From Phallus indusiatus (taxonomy: Eukaryota > Basidiomycota > Agaricomycetes > Phallales > Phallaceae), in the NCBI GenBank assembly GCA_027605045.1, contig JAQFWX010000015.1, positions 232,455-296,454 of the forward strand: DNA of 64,000 nt, in the 5' to 3' direction. Shown piece by piece: positions 39,232 through 51,366 of this stretch (positions within the stretch are counted from its first letter, which is position 1; each line of letters opens with the position of its first letter). Made by a program: the position numbers and the translations under genes. The notes beneath the pieces are model-generated. The model worked only from the letters and a program-made list of their open reading frames with translations, made no database searches and was not told the origin of the DNA.

Positions 39232-41650
39232 ATGAAGATTCATACTAGTGCTCGAGGAATCGTCTTTCTGGTCACCGCTCTCATACCAGGAACATTGTCA
39301 TTCGCGCCGTTCAACTTGGAAGAAGTTCATGAAGTGGCAAAAGTTCCCAGCATTTTCAAATATATTGGTCCAGCTGATCCGTCTCAATTAATTGATTTTC
39401 AAGTAGTCCTCAAGTCGCGCGACATTCTGGGCCTAGAAAAAGTCTTGTATCAAGTCTCAGACCCTTCCTCCCCCAAATATGGTCAACATCTCTCGAAAGA
39501 AGAAGTTTGATCGCTTTCTTTCTCCCTCAACAGCAGCCCGTCTAATATACATCTAGGTCGATTTTTTCTTTCAGCCAACGGAGAATTCGCAAGCGAGCGT
39601 TATAACTTGGCTTCAGTCTCATGGTATCCATACAGAATCAGATGGCATAATACTACGGTTTTCTGCTACGGTCGCGATCGCCAACGATATTCTTTCCGCG
39701 GACTTTGCTGAATATACCGATGGTTATTCGAAGCAACGCGTCGTTCGCACTACTTCATATTCACTTCCTAGGCACCTGAGACCCATGATTAACCATGTTC
39801 ATCCCTCTGTTGCGTAAGTAACGTTCGCGAAGTCAAATAATATCTACAAATTTCTGATTTTAATGAAGATTTCCCCTTGCGAGAAAACAATTTCAGCTGC
39901 ATCCACGAAGAGATAGTCTTTTGCGATCTCAGAAAATTTATCAGCTTACTTCTGAATGCAAGGCTCTCACCCCTTCATGTGGTGAGTTACTTCATGTGAT
40001 ACCGTGTAAACAATGACTCTTGACACTCTACTTTAGTCGAAACACTTTACGCACTACCACAAAGTGTAAACACGTCCTCAGAGAGTGCGCACCAACTGAG
40101 TGTCATTGGTTTAGGAAACACTATCCCGAATCCAGACGACATTGCGGTTTGTCCTCCTCTCAATAACTTCTTTACATTTTTCTAAAATTTTTCATTAAAA
40201 GGCTTTCATTGAACTCTTCAAAATGGATCTCATGCTCACTTCTAATCTTTCATATACTATCCAAGCTATGGATTCTTCTGCTGGTGACAGTAGTCACTCC
40301 CATCACCAAACCTCACCAGAGGCTGTGAGCATTTTCATTTAGGCTTATATAACGTTGCTTAATGTTAATATGGGGAGTCTTTTTTTACGCATAGGACTTG
40401 GATGTGGAGTATACATTGTCACTCGCAGGGGCTCCAATCATTTATGCTGCCAATTCCGACGCTACTGTCAACGCATTTCTCACCACCGCTCTAGCTCTTC
40501 TCAACCAATCTCAAATCCCCTCCGTTCTGTCCATTAGTTATGGTAAGTGTTTCAATGCATGATCTTTGAAGTTGAAGAACTTATGCAGGATGATAACACA
40601 TTTCAGGCTCTAATGAAGATGACGTGGGACCGAGTATGGCTACGTAAATCAAGGCATTTGATAAAAAGCATTTTCTCCTAACTGATTGAACGTGGTAACA
40701 GGAGCATTTGCCATGCATTCATGGCGCTGGGAGCGCGAGGTGTTTCTGTCATAGTAGCGTCAGGAGACGGGGGTGTCACTGGAATTCAACACGACCCTAG
40801 CTGTTTTTATTACCAGCCCACTTTCCCGGCTACATGCCCGTTTGTTACATCTGTAAACTCACTCCGCCTTCAAACTTCCTCGACTGGTTTTGAATTTCTT
40901 CTTTTTGAATAGATCGGAGGAACAACTATTTCAGCTGACAATCATGAGATTGCAGCAAGTCTTTCTTCCGGCGGGTTCTCCACCTTCTTTCCCCGTCCAG
41001 ATTATCAGAATGATGTTGTTAGCAAATTTTTGAGCGGGATAGCGAATAATAGTTCGAATTCGAATATGTACAATTCTGCAAGTGTGATCTTTCTCATTTT
41101 AAAAAAATATCAACTTACACAATTATATGAAAGACAAATCGCGCATTTCCAGATATTGCTGCTGTCGCCCAAAACCTCGTCCTTGTCGAAAATGACGTGC
41201 TTATTGCCGGAGATGGAACGTCCTTTGCTGCTCCAATTGTAGCTAGTATCGTTTCAATGATCAATACTCATAGGATCAATAGTAACAAGTCGACTCTGGG
41301 TTTTTTAAATCCCGCTTTATATGCCAATAGTAGCATGTTCTCCGATGTTATAGCTGGTGTGTTCTTTTTTTCAAGTCTATTCTTTGCTTTAGAGAATGTG
41401 AACGTTTAATTTCAATAGGAAATAATCCAGGGTGTGGGACGAACGGCTTTGCTGTATGTTACCTACTTAACGGCAATTTGATTTTGAAGCTTAACTGAAT
41501 TCATATTTTCGTCCCTTCAGGCCGTGGAGGGTTGGGATCCTGTAGGCTTTCCCTACCTCCGCTCTGGAATTGCTGATAATGCTGATTTTTAATTAGGTAA
41601 CAGGCTTGGGATCGCCGAACTTTGAGAATTTGATGAATGTGCTGGGCTGA
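39232..41650 (+). CDS. sedolisin (tripeptidyl-peptidase type, peptidase family S53)
   Basis: Secreted acid serine-carboxyl peptidase made with a large propeptide. An estimated 560–580 residues in about a dozen exons. Seen: a signal peptide (MKIHTSARGIVFLVTALIPG) and a pro-domain of the activation type (VSDPSSPKYGQHLSKEEV). The catalytic Glu/Asp pair lies in EADLDVEY, restored only by splicing before GAC TTG GAT. The oxyanion Asp is in VASGDGGV and the nucleophile serine in GDGTSFAAP (GTSAST in many relatives). The calcium-binding C-terminus FSDVIAG..NNPGCGTNGFAAVEGWDPVTGLGSPNF is complete. The stretch YNS|TNRAFPDIAAVAQ requires an intron at 41078–41133 with a GC donor. Stop TGA at 41648–41650. 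Confidence 0.93.
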
Positions 41651-42384
41651 TCACAACATATGCACCGTGCTCCCTTTTGTTTATTTGTTCAACGTTTTGA
41701 TAATGTACTTGGATATTTGCTTATGCTTGTTTCACGTTGTATTAGCCAAGGAAGGTATAAACTAATTAATCAGAACTGCACCGCATGGCTTGGTGGTTTT
41801 TTTTTCCCTCTCGGCATTTTCTCAAGCAATTGAGAGATTTAGCGGCGGTCATCGGTTATCCCGTGATGCATGAAAATCAAAAACTATCTCGAGGAATACA
41901 GATTGAGCTGGGTGAATAGACACCAATAAAGACAAAATACGACGTACCTAACGGGAACAAGCAACGCCATGCACCGATATCTCTTGTTACCCTTTGGGCA
42001 CTAGCCCACATTTTGATACCCAAGGTTTAATAGAGTGCCGCCATGCTGCAATTGAAATCGGCCCCCGTGAGTCGGTCACGCATATTTAATTCGATCAATT
42101 CATCACTTTGATTCTAGATTTGGCCGTTTAGAAACTTCATCCATATTTAAAGAGATTGGTATAACAGCAGCATCTTGGCTTTTCCTTCCCTCCTGGCTCT
42201 TGTGACTTCCTCTCTTCCCTCTTCATTTAAAATTGGCAGTCCTCTCTCGGTTTATGGCAAGCTCCCAGGAAATTGAAAGTTTAATATGGCTGTAGGCTTG
42301 TTTACTTTTGTCCTTTGGATTGAGCTGAGTTTAACTATTCAGGACAGTATATTATTACATTCAAACGGGTATTTTAGGTGATGC
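41651..42384. other. non-coding intergenic stretch
   Basis: 3' region of the sedolisin and promoter of the second DUF6533 gene. No coding frame or repeat recognised. Confidence 0.5.
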
Positions 42385-43925
42385 ATGAGAATCAAAGAGC
42401 TGGATGTGATACTAACGCGGGCCCGTTCAACGTTGGGGAAACCTATAGCATTATATGCCTACGATCTTTTACTTACCTTGCCGCTTGAAATCGAGACGGT
42501 GTGGCTAAGAAAAATCCGAGCTTCTACCGGGCTGTATATCATGGCGAGATACTTTCCATTCGGCTTGGTTCTATTCCAAAATGCAGCAACACTTGAAACT
42601 CCACAGGTGAGAAGTCTGGTTGCTGAGACCATAAGTTGACGGTAGATATTAATGAAGCCTACAGTTCGTTCCCCACCTTCTCGTTTAATTTGATCTCCGA
42701 TGAAAGAAAAGTATTTTAGTTGTGATGCAATATACCAAGCAATGGGCGTAATCGCAATGTCGGGACGTGCGGCTGTCGTAGGTCTGATCATCTCTCGAAT
42801 ACGAATTAGCTCGAACTGTCCTAATTGACAGATCCATCATAGTGATCGTGGTGATGCGCACCTATGCTCTTTTGAATTGTAATATGAAAGTGCTTTTATT
42901 CGTTGGATTACTCGGTCTTACTACTATTGTGGTTGATGGGGTAGGCCTTCAACTAATCTCTTCAAACTAATTTGTCATCTCAGCTTTAACATATTGTCAA
43001 GTTTCAAATTCCAGGTTATCAATGTGCCAGAATCGTTACACACCAATCAACGTGAGCAAATTTTGCATCAAATATTCCTAATGGGTGACTTGAATCCGTT
43101 TCTTTTTTTTGCTTTTCTTAAAACAGATGTTTGTGTTTGTTTCGCATTAAATTGCAAATGTGATGACCTCAACGGACAAATTTCTAGGGAATTGGATCAA
43201 CTCTCTTTGTCGCATGATTTTCGAGGTAGTCGTTTTGGTTCTAAGTTTGTACCAAGTTTTGAACTTGTATAAATTGGATCGAAGAATCGCCGCAAGAAAA
43301 GATAGTATAACTCTTTTGACGGCTCGATCTGGTGAGTCTTGTCAGACACTCTTAGACCTATCTTAGTAATCGCCGATTATAATGGGAATAGGCTTTGTAT
43401 ATTTTCTGTACGGTTTTGGTCTATCTCTCCAGTGAGTCGCTTTGATTTATCGAATTTTTCAGGTCTATCGTTATTGTGGAGTTGTTGAATATGATATTTA
43501 CAATTGTGAGTATTCGAACTAAAGCTTGGATTTTGAATAAATGTCAGAGCTGATACTGCAAACAGGTACCGACTGTAAGCAGACACCGAGTCTCAAATAT
43601 ACCGCCCGAGCTGATCAGGTTCTAGCTTATTGATATTTTCAGCGGGCTTTCGTTACCGTGCGCGACGAGTTTAATTTTCTGTTCGCCATATAATTATTTA
43701 ACTGACATGTCATACATTATTATTAGGATTTCATCTATTCTTATTACTCGCTTTCTCCTCGACATACGACAGCTCAACGTGTACCGGAATGAGTTGCGGA
43801 CTGATGAGCTACCTACAACGACTTGGTCAGTGGCGATACCCGGCATGATTTCTATTGCGGAACATTTTGATATTCGGCCTGACTTTGGAGGGGGTTACGA
43901 ATTCACTACTAGTAATGACTCATGA
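42385..43925 (+). CDS. DUF6533-type multispan membrane protein
   Basis: Second member of the family in the window; function unknown. The start MRIKELDVIL needs no upstream intron. The DUF6533 hallmark is ALYAYDLLLTLPLEIETVWL and RKIRASTGLYIMARYFPF. Spliced continuation gives PQYFSCDAIYQAMGVIAMSG, VVVIVVMRTYALLNCN, KVLLFVGLLGLTTIVVDG and FQIPG. Later helices are WINSLCRMIFEVVVLVLSLY, IMGIGFVYFLYGFGLSL and ISSILITRFLLDIRQLN, before a polar C-terminus ending TTSNDS. At least seven exons. The boundaries around 43010–43190 (extracellular loop) and 43330–43700 are not certain, so an interruption there cannot be excluded. Confidence 0.7.
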
Positions 43926-44391
43926 GCCAGGCACTTGATTTTTTGCTTTGATTTTGTACCTCTAATTCGCAATAATATCCGAATACCGCCTAGGACATGA
44001 ATAATAATAATAATACTAATAAAAAACAAATTGGTGTCAGAAAGTAAACTAGAAGCTTAAGCCTGAGAGGCTGACTCAAAGCCATGACAACACGTATGCC
44101 ATGATTGTGCCATTATTGCAGGACAGCGCGCCGCCCAAACCCCAAAAGGGTCCACGAATTCATGCGGCATCGTTTAAAACACGGGTCCGGGATCCATGGC
44201 CAATCAAAATCACCGGTTGACGCTCATCAGCGGGCTTACTCACAAATCACGATTGCTTTGGAACATGCATGTATGACGTAATACGCCAGGGTTTTTTTCA
44301 CTGCAACACACCTTGTCGTTTGCTCTTATTAGTCACGCATGCTAATGCATGGCCGACACAGCCAAATTCATTCCTGCCACTCTCTGCGACT
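43926..44391. other. intergenic region with AAT microsatellite
   Basis: Contains a short aataat repeat run near 44000–44030 and the promoter of the sterol glucosyltransferase. No gene seen. Confidence 0.45.
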
Positions 44392-47300
44392 ATGTCATGT
44401 ACAAAATCGCATTCGATGCCGCCTTCGAAGGCTCCAGAGCCCCCGACAAATGTCAGTGCCTCTGACGAGGTCATGCCCAATGAATCGTGGCTGTTTCGCA
44501 TCCTCAGTCGAGCCACCGCTTTTGGGGAAATTCTGCCTCGACGGCCATCTCACAACGGATTCAGCCCTACTCTCGAAATAGTGAATATGTTGAGCCGTGA
44601 TTTGGCTGGCGTCGCTCCAACGGAATCTTCCACCGAGGACGATAAATGGCCACAAGCACCGGTGTCTTTTCCCGGCGTTTGTTCCATACAACGATGGCTG
44701 GCGTTTCGCGCGTCCACCGCATCTAGCGAACGAAATGTCGGAATGAGTCTAGCAGGTCCTCTTGACAAACGAAAAGAGAGGCTCTCTTCACCACCACCAC
44801 CACCACCACCACCACCACCTCCATTGTCCGACTACATTGCATCCAGTTTTGATCACCCTTCGACTAGCGCCAGCGCTGCCACGATTTCTAAAACCTCCAC
44901 ATCTGTCACTGAAAGCATCCCGCAGTTAACGTTCAAAGAAAAACTTGATTTGATAATCAAGGAGTTTGGTTCTCTTGCAAAAGAGGGCGAAGAAGAGCAA
45001 TTGTTGGCGGAATCGGATGCTAGTTTTTTCCAGGATGTCGCCATCTTAGTAATTTCAACTCAAAATTTCCCGCCATTCGTGTCTAAACTTATACATAACA
45101 GGGTGTCCTTCATCTTACAACTCATAGACTTACATTTCACGCGTCATTACTTGACACTCGCCCTGATCTTATTTCGTCCAAGGAAATACTACATTCTGGT
45201 TATGTAGATATACCTTGTGGGCTACTCAGAAAGCGTCACAGGTGAGTATTGAACATATTTGGTACCTCAGTTTTTACGATTTTCTAGGGTCTGGATGGAA
45301 TTAACGCACGATATGATTACTACTTACCGCAGCAGCGCCGAAGAGGAGCGTGTTCGGCCACTCCGCACATTGCTACGTGTGTCTAATATACTCAAATAAT
45401 TACTCAATTACTGACGGTACTGACCTTTCATGGATTAGTCTCTTCTCTTAGGAAGGTTCATCCTTCCGATCCTTCACACCCTTTACAAGTAAAGATTGAT
45501 TCTATCTCGCTTCGTGAAAAAAGCATTCACGCAAATAATCAACGCTCCATCTTTCGCCGCTTCAGGCGTCTGTCTCACCGGCACTCCAATATAAGCACCG
45601 AATCTATCCAGGAGGCAGAGCTTCCTAAAATTATCACCCATGTCATTGAATCCCGCACAGTTGAGGCCGCCGTTAGCTGGCGTAAGGAGCTACTCGCTGC
45701 GTTGTATCTCTTTTCCAAACGAAGGGGTTCTTTACTTGGTAATGCCGGCCAGCAAGGCTCCAACGATACATCCGAGGATGATCTGCAATCTGAACATGGT
45801 GTCCGGATAAGCATACCTTTGGAGAGAATTAAAACACACCGAATGTATCAGTGGTGGGTTTTTCTTATTGAATAGATGTTTATTATAAGATATAGACAAA
45901 TCAAACAGGGATTTTGCGACCTTGCTTCAAGTTGATATCTCGATGTTGACTGGAACGACCACCACTGCTGATAATATCCCCTCGGGTTCTCCTCTATCTC
46001 CTAAAGTGCAACTACCCGAAAGCGGACCTTCGCCAGTTGATGTTCCTCCAAAATCTGAAGCAGGCGCTGACGAAGATGTCCCGGATGACACAAGGTTTCA
46101 ATTCGGTCTCGTTACAGCACCCGGACATTGGCTTCATCTCGATAAACTTGTAGAAACAGCCAAAAGGAAAAGAGCAGTGATTCCATTTACAACAAATGAT
46201 TCTCCAGTTACTGTGGATTTCGGCACATTGACTTTTATAGAAGAACAAGCACCGTTATTTGACTCCAAGGATAATTCGGACCGCCGGGCTATTGCTGTTA
46301 ACAGCCGTGAACGTGAGGTTCGACGCTTATTTGGTTTACCGGATGACCTTGAAGTTTGGAGTCAGTATCAAAAATTGCACTTTTTCCTAATGAGGACTGT
46401 TACTGAATTTACGTCAAATAGTTGTTAAATGTTGCCGTTATCGACGCACAATACGAACCACTGGTTTATTAGTCGTTTCAAGTAAATTCATATGTTTTTG
46501 GTCGCGACTAGTTGGTACCTCTGATATTCGCATGCGTTATCACACCGAAGATTTGCGTTCGGCCTTGGCGTCGCGCTCTTCAAAGTCAGGATTTGGTCTC
46601 ACACTTCGAATAGCCGGTCACGCCGATCTTGTTCTTGACTTTTCCGAGAGTAACGTACGTGACGAGGCACTGCAAAGGCTTGAGGCATTCTTGCTTCAAA
46701 ATTCAACAGTCCAACCTCGCCGACGGACATCCTCAATTCGCAATGATCCCACGCGGGATGATTCCTTCTTTTTTACATCTTCACCAGAGGCGTCTGAGCG
46801 CTCTTCAATATCAGTTATTACCAGAGATCCTTTGCCCAAGTCAACGGCGCAAGTTCTATCGCCTATTTCCCGAACGGTCTCCCAGCTCCGATCTCGAACA
46901 TTTCCGCCAGCTCTACTACCGCATCTACTCAAACCCATTAATGTACCAGCGAATATACCATATGGGATTTCTCCGCGACATTTCGTTCTTTTGACTATCG
47001 GGTCTCGTGGCGATGTACAGCCATACATTGCTTTGGGAAAAGGTCTTCTCTCATTGGGTCATCGTGTTACGGTGGTTACTCATGAAGAATATAAGCCCTG
47101 GATCGAGGGATTTGGAATAGGTCACCGTCCAATAGCTGGTGATCCAGGAGCCTTGATGAAGCTAAATGTCGATCATAAGATGTTTTCACCAGGTTTCTTC
47201 AGAGAATCCTTGACAAATGTGAGTCTTTTTGTTTTGTTGAAGTATCAAGTTCCCGTTGCTACCCCGCTTCAGTTCCGAGGATGGATAGATGACCGTGTGT

Positions 47301-49018
47301 ACCTCCTTTTACGTTCCTGCTAATATATTGACGTCGTCTTGGTGTAGTCTTGGTCCTTGCCTGGGAACATTGTAAAGATGCTGATGTCCTTATTGAAAGT
47401 CCTTCTGCTATGGCAGGTGTGCACATCGCCGAAGCCCTGAGTGAGTTTCAGTGTTTTTATTAGATATTTTTGCCTGAAGTAAACAATCTGTTAGAAATTC
47501 CATATTTTCGTGCTTTTACCATGCCTTGGTCCAGAACGACTCAGTTCCCGCATCCCTTCATCAGTCCGCCCGTGGCAAACAATGCCAAGTTCAATATCGC
47601 GTCGTGAGTGACTGAGTTGAAAACATCCCCGTGTGAATAGTCTGACGAGGTCACGCAGATATAGTTTATTTGACAACGTTTTTTGGTTAGGGACATCAGG
47701 TCAGATTAACAGATGGCGGAAGAAACGATTGGGATTGTCCGCGACTGATATGGGCCACCTTGCACAAGAAAAGATACCCTTTTTGTATAACTTCTCCCCG
47801 GTGAGCTTTCTAATCAAATACATAGTATCAAATTCTGAGTTTTGTTTAGTCGGTTGTACCGAAACCATCAGAATGGGGTGATCAAATAACTATAACGGGA
47901 TAGTATGTCCGCGCCAAGTTCTGTCGGCATCTTTCAGGTCTGATTGAACACATTTTTCCCCAGTTGGTTCCTAGAGAATCCAGATTTGGACTGGACACCA
48001 TCACAAGCTTTGATTGAGTTTATTGAGAAGGCACGTATGGACAACAAACCCCTTGTCTATATTGGATTTGGTAGTATCACCGTACCCTCGCCCAGCGAGA
48101 CTACACGGAATATTGTCAAAGCAGTTCTGAAAAGTTGGTGTTTTCTTCCGTCGGGTTTAAGTTAATTTACAACAAATGGATTAGGCGATGTGAGAGCCAT
48201 TTTATCCAAAGGTTGGTCGTCACGGATGCGCAAGGAAACTGAAGAGGAGGTTGAAATACCTCCCCAAATATTCTTGGTTCGTTCTCTGTTTGTTTTGTTC
48301 TTTTCCGCTGTTTCTAATCTTTTTTAAGATTGATAAAGCTCCTCACGAGTGAGTACCCTGCGAGTGTGTTCTTCTAGCTAATTTGTATCTCAGTTGGCTC
48401 TTCGCTCAGATGGATGCGGTAGTGCATCATGGGGGCGCGGGAACTACTGGTGCCAGTTTGAAAGGTTCGTCTTCCCCATTTTGCGTTTTAGGCCTTTTGC
48501 GATAGTCAACCTGCCTGTTTAGCCGGAGTTCCTACTATAATCAAACCCTGGTTTGGGTAGGCGAACATGCACATTTGAATTTGTTTGCTTACCGACAACT
48601 CCGCTTTCTTTTCCAGTGATCAGTTCTTCTGGGGATCACGCGTTCAGCGTTTAGGAGTAAGGGTTCTGACAACTGGTTTCTCATCATATGTCACTAATCT
48701 GTCTGTTTTCTCAAGGTGGGATTGAAGTTATCTAGCGTGAATTCTGGGGAGCTTTCTGAAGCTTTAAAGAAAGCAACTACTGACGCGTAAGAGTTTCACC
48801 GCACATATTTTGCTCCGGAAGTTGTTGACGCCGTTTTAGGAAAATGCGCGAGAAAGCGGTCCTTCTAGGTGAACGCATTAGTGCCGTAAGCGTCCCTTCC
48901 TTCACGGATCTTTATTACAGTTTGAAACATTGTAACACAGGAAGACGGTGTCACTACTGCCATCAGGAGTATTTATACGTATCTACACCGTGCAGGGAAG
49001 GACCGAACAACCCTTTAA
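44392..49018 (+). CDS. UGT51: sterol 3-beta-glucosyltransferase (UGT51/Atg26 type)
   Basis: Transfers glucose from UDP-glucose to the 3-hydroxyl of ergosterol at membranes. In some fungi this family is needed for peroxisome autophagy. About 1,200 residues in many exons. Order seen: a disordered N-terminus with a run of eleven prolines; a first GRAM module ([17 protein letters not shown]) running into a PH-like part ([20 protein letters not shown]); a second GRAM ([39 protein letters not shown]). The glycosyltransferase follows: [37 protein letters not shown] and [16 protein letters not shown]. The sugar-nucleotide signature is [20 protein letters not shown] then IIKPWFGDQFFWG. It ends [10 protein letters not shown] at TAA 49016–49018. 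The start is uncertain: MSCTKSHSM at 44392 is used; the frame opens at 44269. Confidence 0.93.
44787..44824 (+). repeat. CCA trinucleotide repeat (polyproline)
   Basis: About eleven consecutive CCA/CCT codons inside the first exon of the sterol glucosyltransferase, encoding a polyproline tract before LSDYIASSF. Length variation here would stay in frame. Confidence 0.8.
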
Positions 49019-49503
49019 TCAACATAGTCCTGTTGCTTCTCCACATTTAATCTATTTTGAGTTTGCTGATTTAGTGATAAATTATGTTTTCTTTTGACCA
49101 TATGTATACATACCCAACATTTACCATTGTAAAAACAATCCGCGCAATTCCTGTGCATTCTCTCATCGCTTTTTTATCTTGGTAACAGAATCTTTCGGGT
49201 GCATCGCCTTCTCAGGAGGTTCATCCGATAACGTCAGCGCGTAGCTACTGTTACCTAACGTGAATGTATATCATCATGTTTATCCCCTTCAGTTGACTCT
49301 GAGTCTTCAATCTAATCTTCTTACGTCATTCTTTGTTTTCTCCAAGGGCAAGGCTTTCTTAGCCTGGTTACAGTTCCGCTAGTCCGAGGATCGAAACCGC
49401 CGCGGTCTTTTTCGGGCAACGACCAGTGTCGCTACGCCACACGCGAGTTAAATAAAAGACGCAGAGATGCTGTGGATACTTCAGAAATCACCTCTGTTCT
49501 GAA
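49019..49503. other. intergenic region with tRNA-like sequence
   Basis: AT-rich spacer holding a degenerate tRNA-like unit on the minus strand (listed separately) and the promoter of the reductase gene. Confidence 0.45.
49377..49447 (-). ncRNA. tRNA-like / SINE-head sequence (degenerate)
   Basis: On the minus strand, box A (TGGCGTAGCGAC at 49428–49439) is followed about 40 nt later by box B (GGTTTCGATCC at 49388–49398). The flanking ends pair at five of seven acceptor positions (CGCGTGT with ACTAGCG). The D and anticodon arms do not fold well, so a functional tRNA is unlikely. Confidence 0.3.
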
Positions 49504-51057
49504 ATGCCAGTAACGAAAGCCACAACTGAAATATGCATCGTTGGGTTTGGAGGTAATGTTATTTATCGTGCCTTGTGTTTACTTAAACTATGCCTTTTGA
49601 ATCACTTCCTTTTAAGGCTTAGGTGGTATTTATGGATACATTTTGGAACGTAATGAGAGAATTCGCGTCACCGCGGTTTGCAGGGAAGTATACCACACTC
49701 ATATTTTGCCGTTTTCCAAATTTAAAATGATTTTCACAGGTCTAATTACAAAATCGTCAGAGGCAATCTAAATTTTTTCCCCAAGTAAATGAACTTTGCT
49801 TTACTGCCTTACAGAGAGAGGAATAAATATTCGGTCGGAAAAGTATGGTGAAATTCACTGGAAACCATCTAGAGGTGTGGCATTTTTGATATTTACCTGA
49901 ACATTTGTATAAACCCAAGTGATCATCGTAGTCGTCTCATCTACAGATGAAGCCGCGGATCAAGAATACGACTATGTTGTTTGTGCAACCAAGTTAGAAA
50001 TTTATCTCCTCGCCGTCCGACACCTTAGACTATTGAATACCTCTTCTACATTTAGGTTCATTCCCGACTTAACGACTACAACGGATGTGTTGGGACCATT
50101 GTTAAAACGCACGAGTACTTTTGTATTGATTCAAAATGGTATCGGCGTCGAGTTAGGCTTGAGGAAAGCGATTGGAAGAGGAGCTACCATCATCTCAGGT
50201 TGTGCATGGATAAATGCTACCACTTGTGATGATGGTGCTGTGCTGAAGCATTGTGGATCGGTTAGTGGGAATTGTTTGATTTATTTGGCTTTTCGTTCAC
50301 CGACCGATATTCTATCTCAGGATCGATTGTTCATAGGTGTTTATCACGAAAAAGACGAAATCGTCTCATCAAATTCCGAGTCAAGACTTCACAATTTTGG
50401 TGAATTATTGAAAGTTGGTGGATGCGAGATGGTCATCACACCAGATATTGAGCGATCCCGGTGGGAAAAAAATTTGTGGTAGGTCATGAATCATCTGAGA
50501 TATGGAACTGCATTGTTTCTTACAGTCGATAGGAATATTGGCTATTCAGTCTATTGTGCTCTTACACAATCAAGTATTAGGGCTATATTTTCAGAAAAAT
50601 GTATGGAGTTTTCAGCACCCTCCATAATAGGTGCCATGGTCGAAGTAAGCGAATTTTGTTTTCAGTTGAAATTCTACGTTACAGATAAATAAACGTCAGG
50701 CTATTAAAGTAGCCCAGGCGACGGGGATCATGCTTCCGGAAGGATTAGCCAGTTACGCTCATGAACAGACGCGGGCTGAATATTCTGAAATTTATGGAAA
50801 ACTCTCCGATTTCAAACCAAGTATGCTCGTGGATTTGGAGGCAGGGCGACCAATGGAAATTGAGGGAATAATAGGGAATGTGGTGAAAAAGGCCAGAGAA
50901 CTTGACATAGATGTCCCTCGGTACGACTTTCCTGATGGTCTAAATCAGCGACTTGTGGCTTTAAACCTGTTGCTGTTTTTTTTTTAGTTTGGAAATTTCT
51001 TACTCTATGCTGCTTATACTTCAAGAAAAACTATCAAAAAACACGGGAAATTCATAG
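49504..51057 (+). CDS. 2-dehydropantoate 2-reductase-like protein (ketopantoate reductase family)
   Basis: NADP-dependent reductase of the ApbA/PanE fold. The founding enzyme reduces ketopantoate to pantoate for CoA synthesis, while fungal paralogues may act on other 2-keto acids. Start MPVTKATTEICIVGFGG. The nucleotide-binding glycine motif GFGGLGGIYG is completed by splicing. YDYVVCATKLEIYL, VLIQNGIGVELGLRKAIG and GCAWINATTC follow. The catalytic-region motif WEKNLWNIGYSVYCALTQSS is created by an intron ending in cgatag near 50531; without it the frame hits TAG. The C-terminal domain has IRAIFSEKCMEF, EYSEIYGKLSDFKPSMLVDL and GRPMEIEGIIGNVV. A last intron, ending in a poly-T acceptor near 50985, joins DVPR to LEISYSMLLILQEKLS. 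Stop TAG 51055–51057. It ends 56 bp left of the inverted repeat. Confidence 0.88.
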
Positions 51058-51113
51058 AAAGCCGATGTACATTATCTGCTCGTGGAATCGGAGCGCTAAT
51101 GGAACGGGTTTGA

Positions 51114-51294
51114 GTCGATCGTTCCCCTTCGGCAAGCCAGAGTGGGCGGTCTGATGAGACCGGGTCAGGGTAAGCCCAAAGGAGAGGGGCCCTTTTGTCA
51201 CACATCTAGAAGTAAAAATAAATAAACGTCGAGTGATTTCCAACGCCCGAGGCAATAAGATAGTGATAAGATCTGAACGATAACAACAAAGAGC
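51114..51294 (+). repeat. left arm of near-perfect inverted repeat
   Basis: 181 bp that recur almost base for base, inverted, at 52261–52440. I count only a few differences: two substitutions near the outer end and a small indel cluster near the inner end. The arm has an internal hairpin (ggtctgatgagacc) and no coding capacity. Confidence 0.9.
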
Positions 51295-51366
51295 CGTCGT
51301 AGGCGGCGGTTTATAAGTGAAGGCGGCATAGGTAGCATACAAACAACCAGTAGACTATATGATTAA

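Noticed and set aside
38867..39235. 122-codon plus-strand frame before the sedolisin
   Set aside because: Overlaps competing minus-strand frames, has no motif, and sits where a promoter is expected.
50470..50490. In-frame TAG in the ketopantoate reductase gene, as if a pseudogene
   Set aside because: A GT–AG intron ending at cgatag removes it and rebuilds KNLWNIGYSVYCALTQ.
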